Part shown: positions 43,343 through 55,139 of the stretch, in pieces
Position numbering within the stretch: position 1 is the stretch's first letter
How the letters are laid out: every line of letters begins with the position of its first letter
From: Pratylenchus scribneri
Lineage: Eukaryota > Nematoda > Chromadorea > Rhabditida > Pratylenchidae
DNA length: 64,000 bases
Direction of reading: 5' to 3'
Assembly (NCBI GenBank): GCA_030063045.1
Contig: JAQSEB010000005.1
Location: forward strand, 1,191,001 to 1,255,000
Translations under genes and position numbers: made by a program
Notes under the pieces: model-generated
The model's input: the letters and a program-made list of their open reading frames with translations, nothing else
Database searches by the model: none
Told to the model about the DNA's origin: nothing

Positions 43343-45220
43343 TAGGGTTGGCCCCCGGCGCCCGGGGAACGATTTTCGGGGACGGGGAATTGCGGGGAGA
43401 CAAGCTTCGGGGACGGGGACGGGGAGAGCTTCGCGGGGAGGGGAACGGGGACGGGGACGGGGTCCCCGAAATTTCGGGGAATTTGCCCTTTCTTGGAAAA
43501 AATTTTTTTTCCAACTTTCAAAAAATCTTTTTATTTCTAAAATTTTTCCGAACGTCTAATAAATAAATAAAATGTATAAAATTGAATGATTTAAAATATT
43601 TTATAATAAAAGTCGTCCCATTTCTTCATCCGGAATTTGTTCCCAAATTGGCTCATCATCCGATCCTGGCTCATTTTCTTTTGTTTTTTCTTCCTCCAAC
43701 AATGGATTCGAAATCAAATTGGCCTTTGCAACCAGCAAATTTTGAACAGTGCTAGCATGGATCCTGAATTGTCGAAATATTTTAATATTAAATTAGAATA
43801 TTGTTCTTAAACCTATTGCGCAAATTATTGTAGAAAAGCAAAGTTGCTTTGTTGAAAAGGCATTCTGACGAGACGGAAGTGGCAGTAAAGAAATGAAGTG
43901 CTAGGGCTGCACGCGAAAGCATAGGAAATTAGAGTTGATGAGCATCCCATCATTTGAAAATGTCCAATTTCTCAGGGTCGATGTTCTCCATAGTTAGATT
44001 CACTGTCCACAACTCGGCATGTCCCTTCCGACAAGTAAAAAGTTACTGATCCCACTTTCGGCCTCTAACAATCCGAAATCCGGTTCTTCCTCTTGCGCTT
44101 GTTGGATGGTTATTCCGGCCAAAAAATGCCTTTGCCTTCTTTCATTCAACAAAGGAGTGAATGCAATGGCCAATGGAGGCAATTGTTCATCTGGGAAGAG
44201 TAGCTGTAGCCGATTGAGTGATTCCGTCGATCGGGCCAATTCATGGAAGAAGACCTTGATTGTGACTTGTGAGGGCGAAATGAAAGTGGATGGATGTCTT
44301 TCCAGCCAAGGAATATACATGGGTTGTATCCAATTGTTCGGCAATGGCATCCGCCCTTTTCAGCTCAGACCCCAATGCTTCCAAGTTCCAAACTTTTTGC
44401 GCTATGTGCCGTCTTTTTCAACAGTTACAATGCCAATTGACCAATTGTAGATATGAACCCGAAAATGAATAAGGAGGCATAATGCCCGACAAATATTAAC
44501 ATTTAAGCGCATTTAATGGATTGAGACGAATTTCAATATTGATAAGAATTTTTTGGTGGACACACTTTAGAAGACTCTAGTTTAGGCCCATTTAGGCCAT
44601 CTTTTTGTCATAAAGAAGAAAGCGTAGGGAAAGTAAAGGGATGGGCCCTCTCTAGTTATTAAGAGTGTAAGTTTAGGGTTACATTACATGATATTCTTTG
44701 AATTATTCTAAACATTTTAATCCTGATGATGCCTAGGGGTAATCCTTCACTTTCTTCCTTCTCAACAAAAAAGAAGTGGTCTAAAGTTTTGACGATATTT
44801 TTCTCTGTAAAATAATTTTTATTTAATTTATAAATAACATAAAGCCTGTCAGCTTCCTTTTTTACAATTTATAATGAAATATGAATAATAAAATATGAAA
44901 TAATAAAGAAAAAATAATGAATTATGAATTAGTATAAAATATGGAAATTGAGTGAGAAAAATGAATTTTTCAATAAAAATTGATTATTTTTCATTAAAAA
45001 TATCAATTTTCATACATGAAAATAGAGAAAAAAAAGACTTTTTAGTTGAATTTCCGAAAAAACATTTCCCCCGAAATTTCGGGGTCCCCGGCCGGGGAGA
45101 GGCTCCACGGGGAGGGATTCGGGGACGGGGAATATTCATTTTCGGGGACGGGGACGGGGGACGGGGGCAAAAAAGCCCGGGGACGGGGGGGGGGGGGAAC
45201 GGGGACGGGGGCCAACCCTA
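43343..45220 (-). mobile_element. Second hAT element (1878 bp) with G-rich ends
   Basis: TAGGGTTGGCCCCCG inverted ends are flanked by the 8-bp duplication TTTTGAAG (43335-43342, 45221-45228). Both subterminal zones are dense in GGGGAC repeats (43357-43475 and 45085-45210), a striking GC island. The minus strand holds transposase fragments, including a dimerisation-like segment (SECLFNKATLLFYNN, then NLLVAKANL after an intron) at about 43625-43990 with two in-frame stops, and a 116-codon open stretch at 44000-44350. It is decayed and non-autonomous. Confidence 0.9.
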
Positions 45221-45902
45221 TTTTGAAGCCATAATTCATTCAACCATTCTCCCCATCGATACAATACAGGGTCGAGGGAAATGCTATTCTAAAAACAAAA
45301 ATTCATTTTGATGTCAAAATGTTTTATAAAAAATTAACAAACCAATGGCACTGGACAAGTTCTGGTTGTCTTCCAATCCAAAGAAACTGTTTGACGCCAA
45401 TGCCTGCAAACTCGTTCCAATCGAACTTTATCAGAGAAATCATCAATTTTGGAAAATATCATAGCCTAAAAATACATATAGAAATTAAATGAAAATGTGC
45501 ACAACAAACCAATAATTCTGGTGGAAGCACATCGTTGATATTCATTTTGCTGTTGTTTTTGTTTTAAAATAAATAATAAATTGATTGATTTGAAGAATAA
45601 AATAAATATTTAAATAAATAAAAATAAATTAATTCGTTCGATTATTCGATATTCAAATAAATTTAAACAATTTTTTCGATGATAAATTAATAAATAAATT
45701 CCATTAAGTGATTTTGGTAGAGGATTATTTTCCCTTCAATTTATATTTGTCCTCTTATATTTCCAAATTTGATAATAAATAATTCATCTTGTTTTTGTCC
45801 AATAAATCTCAATTTGTTTCTTATTCCATCCACCAGTCGTCCAAAAATGATCTGGGCAAAATGAAAAGAATTATTTTCCCCTTTCATTTATCCCCAAATT
45901 TC

Positions 45903-47963
45903 TTACGGGTTGTTCCCTCCGTCGATGGCTTCTTTGATCAATTTCTTCAGCACCAGATTTTCGCATTTTCCTTCGCACATTTTTGGACTCCAACCAGCTT
46001 TTTTAATCAGTTGCAAATCATCCGGAAAAATATATTTATAATAACGAGGGGTATAGGCATCTACATAAGTAAATTAATAAATTTATTTGAATTTTAAAAT
46101 ATTTTATTACCTTGATGAAAATAAATTGCAATTTTCCTTCCATTTTTCAAATGCTTTTCAAGTAAAGAAAAAAATGAAGTAAGATCGGCATTTGAGGCAG
46201 GCATATGGCAATGAAGTGATTTTAAATTCTAAAATTTGATGATAGAGTGTAATATCAAAAAGAAATAATGAAAACTTACGGGAAATTGGCCAAGTAGTTT
46301 TTCCATGAAATTGGACGAAGAGGGAAGAACGAGTGAACGAATGTCCAAATGCTAAATTGTAAATATTATCATTTTATTACAATTTATTAAACCTGAATCG
46401 ATTTATTTGGCTGTTCAAATAATTTCCCATGAAGAATATGATCAAATTTCACTACTTTGGGAATTCGAAGAGTCAAAGAATTGAGGGAATCCGGAATTTG
46501 GAAAGCATTTCGAGAGGACACATTGAGGTGAACCAAATCAGAACGGTCTCGGCAGATATTTGACAGAGTTTCCTTAAATGAATATAATATTTTTTGGTGG
46601 AATTTCGCTTAATTTTAATGGGATATCCCATTAAAAAAATATTTAATCTACCTCTGAACAATGTCCAGCAATACGGAGTGCTTTTAAATTTGGCAATCCA
46701 TGGCAGATGACATTTTGCAATACAGTTTCATTTTGAATTGTACCGAGATTGCCGTCCAAATTGAGATAAACCAAACTGGAATAATATTTTATTTATAATA
46801 CATAGCCAAGAGGGAATGGATCGCCTGGCGTGTCGTTGTGAGCGAGGTGGAGGGGGGGGGGGAAGAAAATTTTTTGCAAAGTCCCTTTTTCAAGTTTTAA
46901 AATGACTTCGCGGACAAAATTGTAGTCAAAAATTGACTTCGCAAGGAAAAATTTGGCAAAAAATGCCTCTTCGACTTCGCCCCCATACCCCTAACCGCCG
47001 CTTCGCACTTCCTCCACCCCCTCTTGCGAAGTCCCCCTGTATCTGACCCCGATTGTGGCATGGTGGGGAGGGGGAGGGGGAAGGGGGGATGACTCCCCTT
47101 CTTGCCCATGTATGATATTTATAGATTTATAAAATTATTTTCTTTTTTTTTAAACCTTTGAATATTTCCAATGGCCAAGATCACAGTTGGCAAAAGTCTG
47201 CCGAACAGGTGAATTTGCAAATGAAGAAGTTTCAAATTTTTACAATCTTCTGCGGCATTCAATAATGGAATTGATAAATCTCCGTCAAATGAGTCGTATA
47301 GTGAAAACGATTTCAAATTGTTTGGCAATTTGGTTGGCAATGTTCTGGCAGAGTAATTCCTATCGAGATACAGGCTTAAATGTTCCAATTTGGAGGATTC
47401 ATTCTCAATCAATTTGCGCATATTTGGATGATAATCCTTTAAAAATTAATAATAATAAATTAATTTTGTCTAGGTAGATTTAAACCATTCTGTCGAGTAT
47501 GAATGAACAAAGTTGCTGGCCAAAAGAATTGACAATTGAATTCATTGTGGGCCCGTCCAATCGGCATTCGGATAATTTCAGATGTTTTAAGCATCGCATT
47601 CGCTTTGCCATTTGGTTGACCAAATTCTCATTGATTTTAATACGGCGAAGCCATAATTCATCCAACCATTCTCCCCATCGATTCAATACACGGACGAGGT
47701 TTTTATTCTGTAAAATAACTTATTTTGATGCCAAAATGTTGTATAAAAAATTAACAAACCAATGGCACTGGACAAATTTTGGTTCTGTCCCAATCCAAAA
47801 TAGTTTGACGCCAATGCTTGCAAACTCGTTCCAATCGAACTTTATCAGCGAAATCGTCAATTTTGGAAAATATCATAGCCTAAAAAATAGAAAAAGTCAT
47901 TTTAGGAAAATTAGCACAAACACAAACCAATAATTCCGGTGGAAGCACATCGTTGATATTCAT
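45903..47963 (-). CDS. F-box/LRR protein (intact paralogue, 436 aa)
   Basis: Nine exons: 47928-47963, 47760-47879, 47486-47707, 47156-47436, 46652-46775, 46393-46572, 46280-46351, 46111-46228, 45903-46060 (1311 nt), all in phase. The N-terminus MNINDVLPPELL plus AMIFSKIDDFADKVRLERVC reads as an F-box, the part that binds Skp1 in SCF ubiquitin ligases. Leucine-rich segments follow (CLKHLKLSECRLDG, LEHLSLYLDRNYS, NLKALRIAGHCSE), as in substrate-binding repeats. The C-terminus carries WSPKMCEGKCENLVLKKLIKEAIDGG. The gene lies between the inactivated copy 1 and the shortened copy 3 on the same strand. The substrate is unknown. Nematode F-box/LRR families expand rapidly, so orthology to a named gene is not claimed. 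Confidence 0.85.
46799..47113. mobile_element. GC-rich insertion in F-box intron 4
   Basis: Imperfect inverted ends (ATACATAGCCAAGAGGG and the complement of CCTTCTTGCCCATGTAT) bound a segment with G- and C-runs, quite unlike the host intron. The equivalent intron in the two paralogues is only about 50 bp. Confidence 0.55.
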
Positions 47964-48320
47964 TTTGCTATTGCTTTAAAGTAAATAAATTGATTGATTA
48001 ATTGAAGAATAAAATAAATATTTAAATAAATAAAATTAATTATTTTAATTTCGTTCGATTATTCGATATTCAAAGAAATTTATTCAAAAAATTTTTCGAT
48101 AATAAATTAATAAATAAATTCCAATAAGTGATTTTGGCAGAGGATTATTTTTCCTTCAATTTATATTTGTCCTCTTATATTTCCAAATTTGATAATAAAT
48201 AAACATCTTGTTTTTGTCCAATAAATCTCAATTTGATTCCTTCCACCAAATGTCCAAAAATGATCTGTGTAAAAAATGAATAAAGGAATTATTTTCCCCT
48301 TTCATTTATCCCAAAATTTC

Positions 48321-50268
48321 TTACGGGTTGTTCCCTCCCTCGATCGCTTCTTTGATCAATTTCTTCAGCACCAAATTTTCACAACGATATCCGCCAATAC
48401 GGAGTGCTTTTAAATTTGGCAATTCACGGCAGATGATATTTTGCAACTGCAATGCAATTTCATTTTGTATTGAATTGAAATCCAAATTGAGATAGACCAA
48501 ACTGAAATAATATTTATTTTAAAAATTATTTCCCAGTTATAAACCTTTTAATTTTTCCGATAGTCGAGATCATATTTGGCAAAATTGTGTCAATTTTCAA
48601 GTGAAAAATTTTCAAATTCTTGCAATCTCTTGCGATATTGGATATAAACGCCATTATATCCTCATTAAATTTGTCTTGTAATTCAAAATCGAATTCATCA
48701 TCAAAATCCCAAACATGCAGAGAAAATGACTTCAAATTGTTTGGCAATTTTGTTGGCAATGTTCCGGAAGAATAATTCCAACTAAGAATCAGATTTAAAT
48801 GTTCCAATTTTGAGGCATCATTCTCAATTAATCTGCGCATATTTGGGTGATAGGCCTAAAAATTAATAATAATAAACTTATTTTATCTAAATTTAAACCG
48901 TTCTGTCGAAAATGAATGAACAAAGTTGTTGGCCAAATAAATCGGCAATTAAATTCATTGCGGGTCCATCCAATCGGCAAAAAGATAATTTCAAATGTTT
49001 TAAGCAATTCATTCGCTTTGCCATTTGGTTGACCATATTCTCATTGATATTTATATTTTGAAGCCATAATTCCTCCAAGCATTCTCCACATCGATTCAAT
49101 ACAAGGCCAAGGGTTTGGCGGTCAATCTATTGCATAAAAATTTTAATTTTTATAATTGACAAATGTGGTCCCGAATTTTGTGCATCAATCCAATTTTTGT
49201 GAGTGTTTTATCTAATTTAGTAGTCCTTAGTCCAGGATTTAAATGAAATTAACAAAAAGTTAGGACCAATAAGATGATAAAATATAGGCCAAACCAAAAT
49301 CAGGTTATTTTTCGTATTTTGTTAAAAACTTTGACATCAAATATGGGCAATCCTAAAGAATCTGGGTCCCTAAATTTTTTAAATTTTTTTTTGCCTAAAA
49401 ATTCATTTTTAAAGGTAATCGGGCCGTAGAATTCAAAATTGATGTTAATTTTTTGATATCTTACCACCTTGGTAAAATACTGCCGACTTTTACCAAGAAA
49501 AAGCAAAGGGGGGACCAAGGGCATTTTTGCTGAAAATTTTTATATGGCCAATATATAGCTCAATCGACGCAGTTCGATGAGAGGAATTGAATGGTACCAC
49601 TTTTATAAGGTAATATTTTAATAAAAGCTAGTTATGACCAAAAGAAATATTTGTCTTGGTAAGGGATTTAGACCTCTAACTTGCCAGTAATTAAATATAC
49701 CCTATAAAAGTGATACCATTCGATTCCTCTCATCGAACTGCGTCGATTGAGCTATATATTGGCCATATAAAAATTTTCAGCAAAAATGCCCTTGGTCCCC
49801 CCTTTGCTTTTTCTTGTTAAAAATCGGCATTATCTTACCAAGATGGCAAGATATGGCAAAAAGGATGTCAGATTCGTATTTTACGATTTCGATTATACCT
49901 AAAAAACATATTTTGAGGAAAAAAATGAAAAATAATTTTGGGACCCAGATTCTTTAGGATTGCCTCAATATGCTTTAAAGAACTACTATAAGTTAAATAG
50001 CATAAAATAGAATGCAAAAAGTTTGAGTAATGGGTAGAATTTAAAATTAATAATAAAAAAAACCAATGGCTTTCGGCAAGTTTTCGTTATTTTCCAATCC
50101 AGGGGAACACTTTGACGCCAATGCTTGCAAACCCGTTCCAGTGCAATTTTATCCGAGAAATCATCAATATAAGAAAAAATCCGAACCTAAAAATACAAAT
50201 AGACATTATATATGAAAATTAGCACAAAGACAAACCAATGGGACTTGAGGAAATCTATCAATATGCAT
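48321..50268 (-). CDS. Shortened F-box/LRR protein (291 aa)
   Basis: Five exons: 50236-50268, 50064-50186, 48899-49126, 48545-48855, 48321-48501 (876 nt, in phase). The N-terminus has diverged (MHIDRFPQVPL instead of the NINDVLPPELL consensus), but the second F-box helix is kept (SYIDDFSDKIALERVCKHW). Exon 5 starts like exon 5 of the intact paralogue (LPNLKALRIGGY) and passes directly, with no intron, into the last-exon sequence (RCENLVLKKLIKEAIEGG-stop). Exons 6-8 and three introns are therefore missing through one in-frame deletion. Reduced F-box fit and loss of about 140 residues suggest altered or relaxed function. Confidence 0.8.
49346..49964. mobile_element. Fold-back element, GGCAATCCTAAAGAATC family (619 bp)
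   Basis: Inverted ends GGCAATCCTAAAGAATCTGG have arms of over 200 bp containing TCAATCGACGCAGTTCGATG and its complement. It fills intron 2 of the shortened F-box gene (49127-50063). A lone matching end occurs at about 16867-16884 and its duplicate at 32220. Internal motifs relate it to the 16973-17733 fold-back. Confidence 0.8.
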
Positions 50269-50772
50269 TTTGCTGTTGTTAAAATAAATAAATTGTTTGA
50301 TTTGACGAATAAATATTTTATTAATAAATCTATAAAAAATGAATTGTTTTATTTAAAACTTCGATCGATACTCAAATTTATTTAATAATTTTCTTTCGAT
50401 TTGTAAAAATTTTTAAAAAATTAAAAATTTGATGACCAAAAAAGTCTTCCAAAAATGTCTAATAAAATTAATGAATATTTTCAATACAAATTGAAGAGAA
50501 AAATAAGCCTTTGTTTAAAGAAAGGTAAAAGCTGCTTCTGCATTACAATTTTGTCTTGATTAATGCGTACAAAATTGACAAAATATTTTTGCCGAATAGT
50601 ATGTAATTTGTAATCTAATTTCTAATTACGAGCAAAAAAATCAATAATAAAAATATTGAATATTAAATAATAATTAAAAATTATTAATTCACAATAACGT
50701 TTATTTATTAAACAAAAGCATGAAGAAATGACTTTTTTTTTAATAATCCATTTAAAATATAGGAAAATGTGA

Positions 50773-52772
50773 TCATTTGGTTTTGCTTTTCTTGCCAAAC
50801 GGTGACTTCATTTTCTTCCTCTTTTTCAGGCCTTTCTTATTGGTCAATTTCCTCTTCTTCTTCCGGTCAATTTTTTCTTCTCCAAACAATTCTTCGTCAT
50901 CCTTTACTTCTTCTTCATTTAGTAATTCATCGTCCGTTTCTTCTTCCATCACTTCTTCCTCTTCATCTTTGTCTTCTTGGCCATTATTTTCACCAAAAAT
51001 CATTTTCAAAAATCCTTCATCATTGTTCATTTGTCGACTTTCCTCCTTTTTGGCCTCATCCAGCACTTCTCTTTGCTGATGTTGCATTTGATAGCGTTCC
51101 CAAAGGCCACATTTCTTCAGGATTTTCTCCTCCAACTTCTTTAGGCGTTCACCTTTTTCTACCTTAAATTTGAGAGAATATGAGTTTTAAAAAATTAATT
51201 ATATTGGTTTAAGAAAGGTTTATCCTAACCGTTCACAAACCATATACCCAAAATTGGATGGAGCTAGTCAAAACGCATTGAATGTTATATAATTTGTCAT
51301 GGTTTGGTCAACAATTAAAGGGTATTAAACGGTTTAAACCCATTTTGGTTTAGTCAACAATTAAAGGGTATTAAACGGTTTAAACCTATTTTGGTTTGGT
51401 CAACAATTAAAGGGTATTAAACGGTTTAAACCAATTTTGGTTTGGTCAAAAATTAAAGGGTATTAAACGGTTTAAACCCATTTTGGTTTGGTCAACAATT
51501 AAAGGGTATTAAACGGTTTAAACCCATTTTGGTTTGGTCAACAATTAAATGGTAATAAACGGTTAAACCAATTTTGGTTTGGTCAACAATTAAAGGGTAT
51601 TAAACGGTTTAAACCTATTTTGGTTTAATGGTTCAAAACTAAAATAGAATTGGTTAAACCCATGGCCAAAACATAATCAAATGATGCTTCTTGATGAGAT
51701 CTATCGATTGAATATTCGGTTTTAGGGTCTAAAATAAACCACTAAACCGCTTTTGACCACTTTTAAAACCAAACCTGATGAGCAAAATGGTCGGCTTTCC
51801 GTTTCTCTTGAACCACTTCCGTTTGCAATCTTTGCTGTTCTATTCGTCTCTCATATGCCAGCTGATCCATTAAATGTTCCCATTTGAATCCGTGCAAATA
51901 TTTCATTGTCCAAATGCAATCGTAGGCGGCACTTCGCCTCTTCCCACTGGCCGCACCAACCAATTGGCCATTTAGTCGATGGGCTACTTCCTGGAAATTT
52001 TGTAAAATTTATTTTAATTCAATAAGTAAATTTGGCTTAATTTTGTTTAATTTATGTCAAATTTGGTTTGACAAAAAATTTTTCGGAAAATTCAGGATCT
52101 AAAATTAAGGCCTAAAGTCTAAAAAAACTCAAAAATTCACGGTCTAAAAATTCTAAGTCTAAAAAACTCATAGTCTAAAAAATTCATTGGTTTTTTAAAC
52201 CTTTTTCTGGATATTTTGGATTCTATACAAATTCAAATTCTCTCATTAGAGAGTGAGTCATATTATTATGACAATCTTGGTAAAGTAAAATGCTAAATAT
52301 TTACTATGGATATTTTGATAGGTTACATTTGTAAATGTTGTCATTTTGGCTTACCAAGATTACCAAATATGACTAAAACTAGGTCATATTTGGAGTCAAC
52401 ATCCTTAAATTAAATGACTTTAGTCTTAAAAACTTCAGTGTCGTTTTTTCGACCTAGAATTTATTAGAACTAATCTTCAGGTCCCGGATTTTTCATATAA
52501 TTGGTAAATTAAATTATTGTTTATTTAACATTTGAATTTCATATTAACCTTGGCAATTCCTTTGCTTTTGAATTCAATCCATCCTTCGGTGTATCGTTTC
52601 CGACGTTTAGGTCCACGTTTTTCGGCTATAAAATTTAATTTATTTCCATGTCATTTGGCTGAAAACCTTGTAAATAAACTCTGCCCAATTCGCCGAATTT
52701 TGCCATAATTTCACGCAACTTTTTCACAGTAAATAGTGGAGGAATTGATTGAATGTAAATTACACCTGGCAT
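50773..52772 (-). CDS. ABT1/ESF2-type ribosome-biogenesis RRM protein
   Basis: Four exons: 52667-52772, 52549-52625, 51775-51990, 50773-51162 (789 nt, 262 aa). The N-terminal RRM begins almost at the start Met (GVIYIQSIPPLFTVKKLREI, KFGELGRVYLQ). The family-specific region follows: YTEGWIEFKSKGIAKEVAH, NGQLVG, DCIWTMKYLHGFKWEHL and QLAYERRIEQQRLQTEV. These are the hallmarks of ABT1 (human) and Esf2 (yeast), nucleolar factors for 18S rRNA processing in the SSU processome. The tail is acidic (EDKDEEEEVMEEETDDELL), then Lys-rich (KKRKLTNKKGLKKRKKMK), fitting a nucleolar protein. Intron 3 hosts a VNTR element. The assignment is firm at family level. Confidence 0.9.
51216..51745. repeat. VNTR-bearing inverted-repeat element, 7 units (ABT1 intron)
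   Basis: Seven 46-bp units lie between the family's conserved arms (GGTTTAAGAAAGGTTTATCC on the left, AAAATAAACCACTAAACC on the right). It fills most of ABT1 intron 3 (51163-51774). Confidence 0.85.
52060..52480. repeat. Degenerate AGTCTAAAAAACTCA repeat region
   Basis: Short repeats of the form GGTCTAAAAATTC line ABT1 intron 2. They are followed by an arm containing ACATTTGTAAATGTTGTCATTTTGGC. A related arrangement in the opposite sense appears at about 61600-61815 in an LRRC59 intron, suggesting an old dispersed element. Confidence 0.4.
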
Positions 52773-53423
52773 TTTTTGGTCTTAACAAAATGAAATGGTA
52801 GAAAATTTAATATTAAAATTGAATAAAAATATTATTGGAATTAAAACCAATTAAATATTTTAAAATTGTTCAAAAGTAACAAATTTATGCATTATTTTAT
52901 TAAACATTTATAAAATAAAATAATCACAACATTGAGAATGGATGATATCAATTTGAATAATAATTATTAGAGAGACTGGAGCGGATTTTTAGATCAATTT
53001 TTGAGCATTTATTTTCTTCTTTTGACGTAATTTTTTGGCTAGCATAGTACAAAGTTGGTTTTACAATTTTTTCGATTTTAACATCCCGTGTTTTCGGTTT
53101 CTCCAATTTTCGGTTTTAAAGGGCAAATTTTTCAAATTTCGGTTCCAAATTACAACAATTTTCTGAAACCGAAATTGATTTTGGACTACTCTTTGACAAA
53201 TTTTACCTATTTTAGGGTAATCGAAACCCAATATATTAGCAAAGTTCACGAAAAACCTAAATTAGTCACTTATTTTGTGACCTAAAAAATCCGCCCCCTA
53301 TAATATGATTTAATACCAATTTGAATAATTTTTCGATTATTATTGTAAAATTATTTTATGTTGAGTATTCGGCAAGATTGGCCATTTATGGAGGGATTAT
53401 TGAATAAATAAATAAACGCAAAT

Positions 53424-54562
53424 TCAAAGCTCTTCTTTATTCATCAAATTATGCTGTGGAAGTGGAACTTTGGTGAGCGTATCGACATCTGTGAAAAATT
53501 TTGGAATTTTATTCTTGATAAATTAGTAATTTTACATTCTGAGCTGATCAAATAGTCAAGCACTAGGCCAACAAAATCATCTTTTGGTGATTGGAAATAC
53601 CAACTAAAAACAAAATTTTTTTTACAATTAAATTAATGTAAATAAAAATAATAACCCGATGTGATTGCTGCATTGGGAGCACATGCAAGTACGCCAACTC
53701 ATTCCAGGAAACCTGAAGATTTAGAGAAAATTTAATTTGCCGAAAAGATTATGGCAGTTCATTGGTTCATCAATCATCATAGACCCCCAAACCTTATACC
53801 CAATCGATAAAACTCATCAAGGCGCATTATTTGATTATATTTTATCTTTGGGTTTAACAAATTCTCATAGTTTTGAATCATTAAACCAAAATTGGTTTAA
53901 ACCGTTTAATACCCTTTAATTGTTGACCAAAACATGACAAATTATATACCATTCATTGCGTCTTGACCAGCTTTATCCAATTTAGGGTATATGGTTTGGG
54001 ATAAACTTATTAAACCATTATAATTAAAAACCGAACCATGTTTCTTCGACATGCGCTTTTCCAGCAAATTTCAAATCTGCTCCATTGGCTAAGACAACAT
54101 TGTACGTTTCAGCTGTAAATGAACCATTTATCAATAGTAAAATTAGGAGTAAAACTCACGGACACTATTCCGGAAAACCTGAATTTAAATGCAAAATTTT
54201 CATCCTTTAATAATTTTAAATTAACCTGAACCAAAGTATCAACGCCCAGAACAGTCAAATTCCAATGATCAATCGCATTTGGGCTCTTCACATTTCTAAG
54301 TGCCGAAGCAGTTGTGACGGTGTGACCTTAAATTAAAGTGGTGGATTATTGAAATTTGATCATGGAAAAAATTACCACAATTTTTGCAAAGAAGATCTGC
54401 TTGGATGGAGGAGAAAAACAAACCTTAATTTTAAAGAATTAAAAAATGCATATTTTAATTAAGTTTACCGAATAAATATAGCCTAAAAATAACAATCAAT
54501 GGCATTGGCATTGTTGAAAAGAATATTGAGACAATCTGCTGCTTATTTTTTTTACTTTCCAT
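53424..54562 (-). CDS. Secreted CULT-domain protein (cereblon-like ligand pocket)
   Basis: Eight exons: 54469-54562, 54376-54423, 54226-54326, 54160-54178, 54037-54112, 53656-53712, 53536-53603, 53424-53488 (528 nt, 175 aa, all phases agree). A basic N-terminus plus a long hydrophobic stretch ending near SSIQA look like a signal peptide. The rest is one CULT domain: CKNC and CSQC pairs (the zinc site), GHTVTTASAL, and ETWFPGMSWRTC...SNHIGWYF. That last stretch supplies the three tryptophans that form the thalidomide/cyclic-imide cage in cereblon. No Lon domain or DDB1-binding part exists, so it is not cereblon itself but the small secreted class known in eukaryotes. Its natural ligand is unknown. 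Confidence 0.85.
53755..54030. repeat. VNTR-bearing element, 1 unit (CULT-gene intron)
   Basis: One core unit in reverse orientation with both arms. It fills intron 5 of the CULT gene (53713-54036) almost end to end. Confidence 0.8.
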
Positions 54563-55139
54563 ATTTTGTTGATATTAATGAATTAAGCAGTTGAAAATTG
54601 AATTTGGTCAGTAAAATGTGTGGCTTTTCTGCTGGTTTTCAATCGAATCGATGGCAAAGAATTAAAAAAAAGTTTTGTTGTTTCGCCTTTCGTGTTTCGT
54701 CTAAAAATCGGTTTAAGACTTATTATCCAAACCGGTTTTGGCTTTTGGCGTTTTGGTGTACATAGATTTTGAGTGTATATCGCCGTGCATGTACTATGTA
54801 GTGATTTTTGGGATGACCTCCATTGTCCATTTTCATAATATCTAATCATAATCATAATCATAATCAATCAATTTTCATGGCGTTCGTTCATTTTTCTATT
54901 CAAATAATCATCCATCAAAACACTAGCGACAAGCGACCACAAGCGTGGCGTTTTATAATATAGTTAGAAAAGTTCTTTTATGCATAAATTAAATAAAGCT
55001 GAGCTATTGAATTTTAGGAAAAATTAAATGAAAATTTTTTAATAACAATTTAGATTTTCACATTTCAAATCAGTAAATTACTTATTCCTTTTTTAAGAAA
55101 TAAAACGAAGAATTAATTCCGATATTAACAAATCGAGAG
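54563..55139. promoter_or_regulatory. Divergent intergenic region
   Basis: This 577-bp region lies between two head-to-head starts (CULT gene minus, coiled-coil/CH-like gene plus). It includes a CATAAT microsatellite near 54840-54870. It presumably holds both promoters. No specific motif is recognised. Confidence 0.5.

Larger units (their letters stand above)
40440..45545 (-). pseudogene. F-box/LRR gene copy 1, inactivated
   Basis: Nine exons parallel the intact paralogue at 45903-47963: 45510-45545, 45343-45465, 45229-45288 plus 43178-43342 (one exon, interrupted), 42843-43129, 42668-42794, 42417-42581, 42295-42372, 42116-42242, 40440-40589. The F-box lies in exons 1-2 (NINDVLPPELL, then a DDFSDKVRLERVC-like helix) and leucine-rich segments follow. 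Three defects are visible: a 1878-bp hAT in exon 3, an in-frame TAG at 43052-43054 where the paralogues keep a sense codon, and a summed coding length of 3n+1, placing a frameshift in or before the last exon. Intron 8 is expanded by a 26-bp tandem array. Confidence 0.85.

Noticed and set aside
43288..43566. Pro/Ser/Arg-rich and Gly/Asp-rich open frames on both strands
   Set aside because: Translation of the GGGGAC-type repeat at a hAT terminus, not a gene.
50769..51167. 132- and 100-codon plus-strand open frames rich in Ser/Phe
   Set aside because: They are antisense shadows of the acidic/Lys-rich last exon of the ABT1-type gene.
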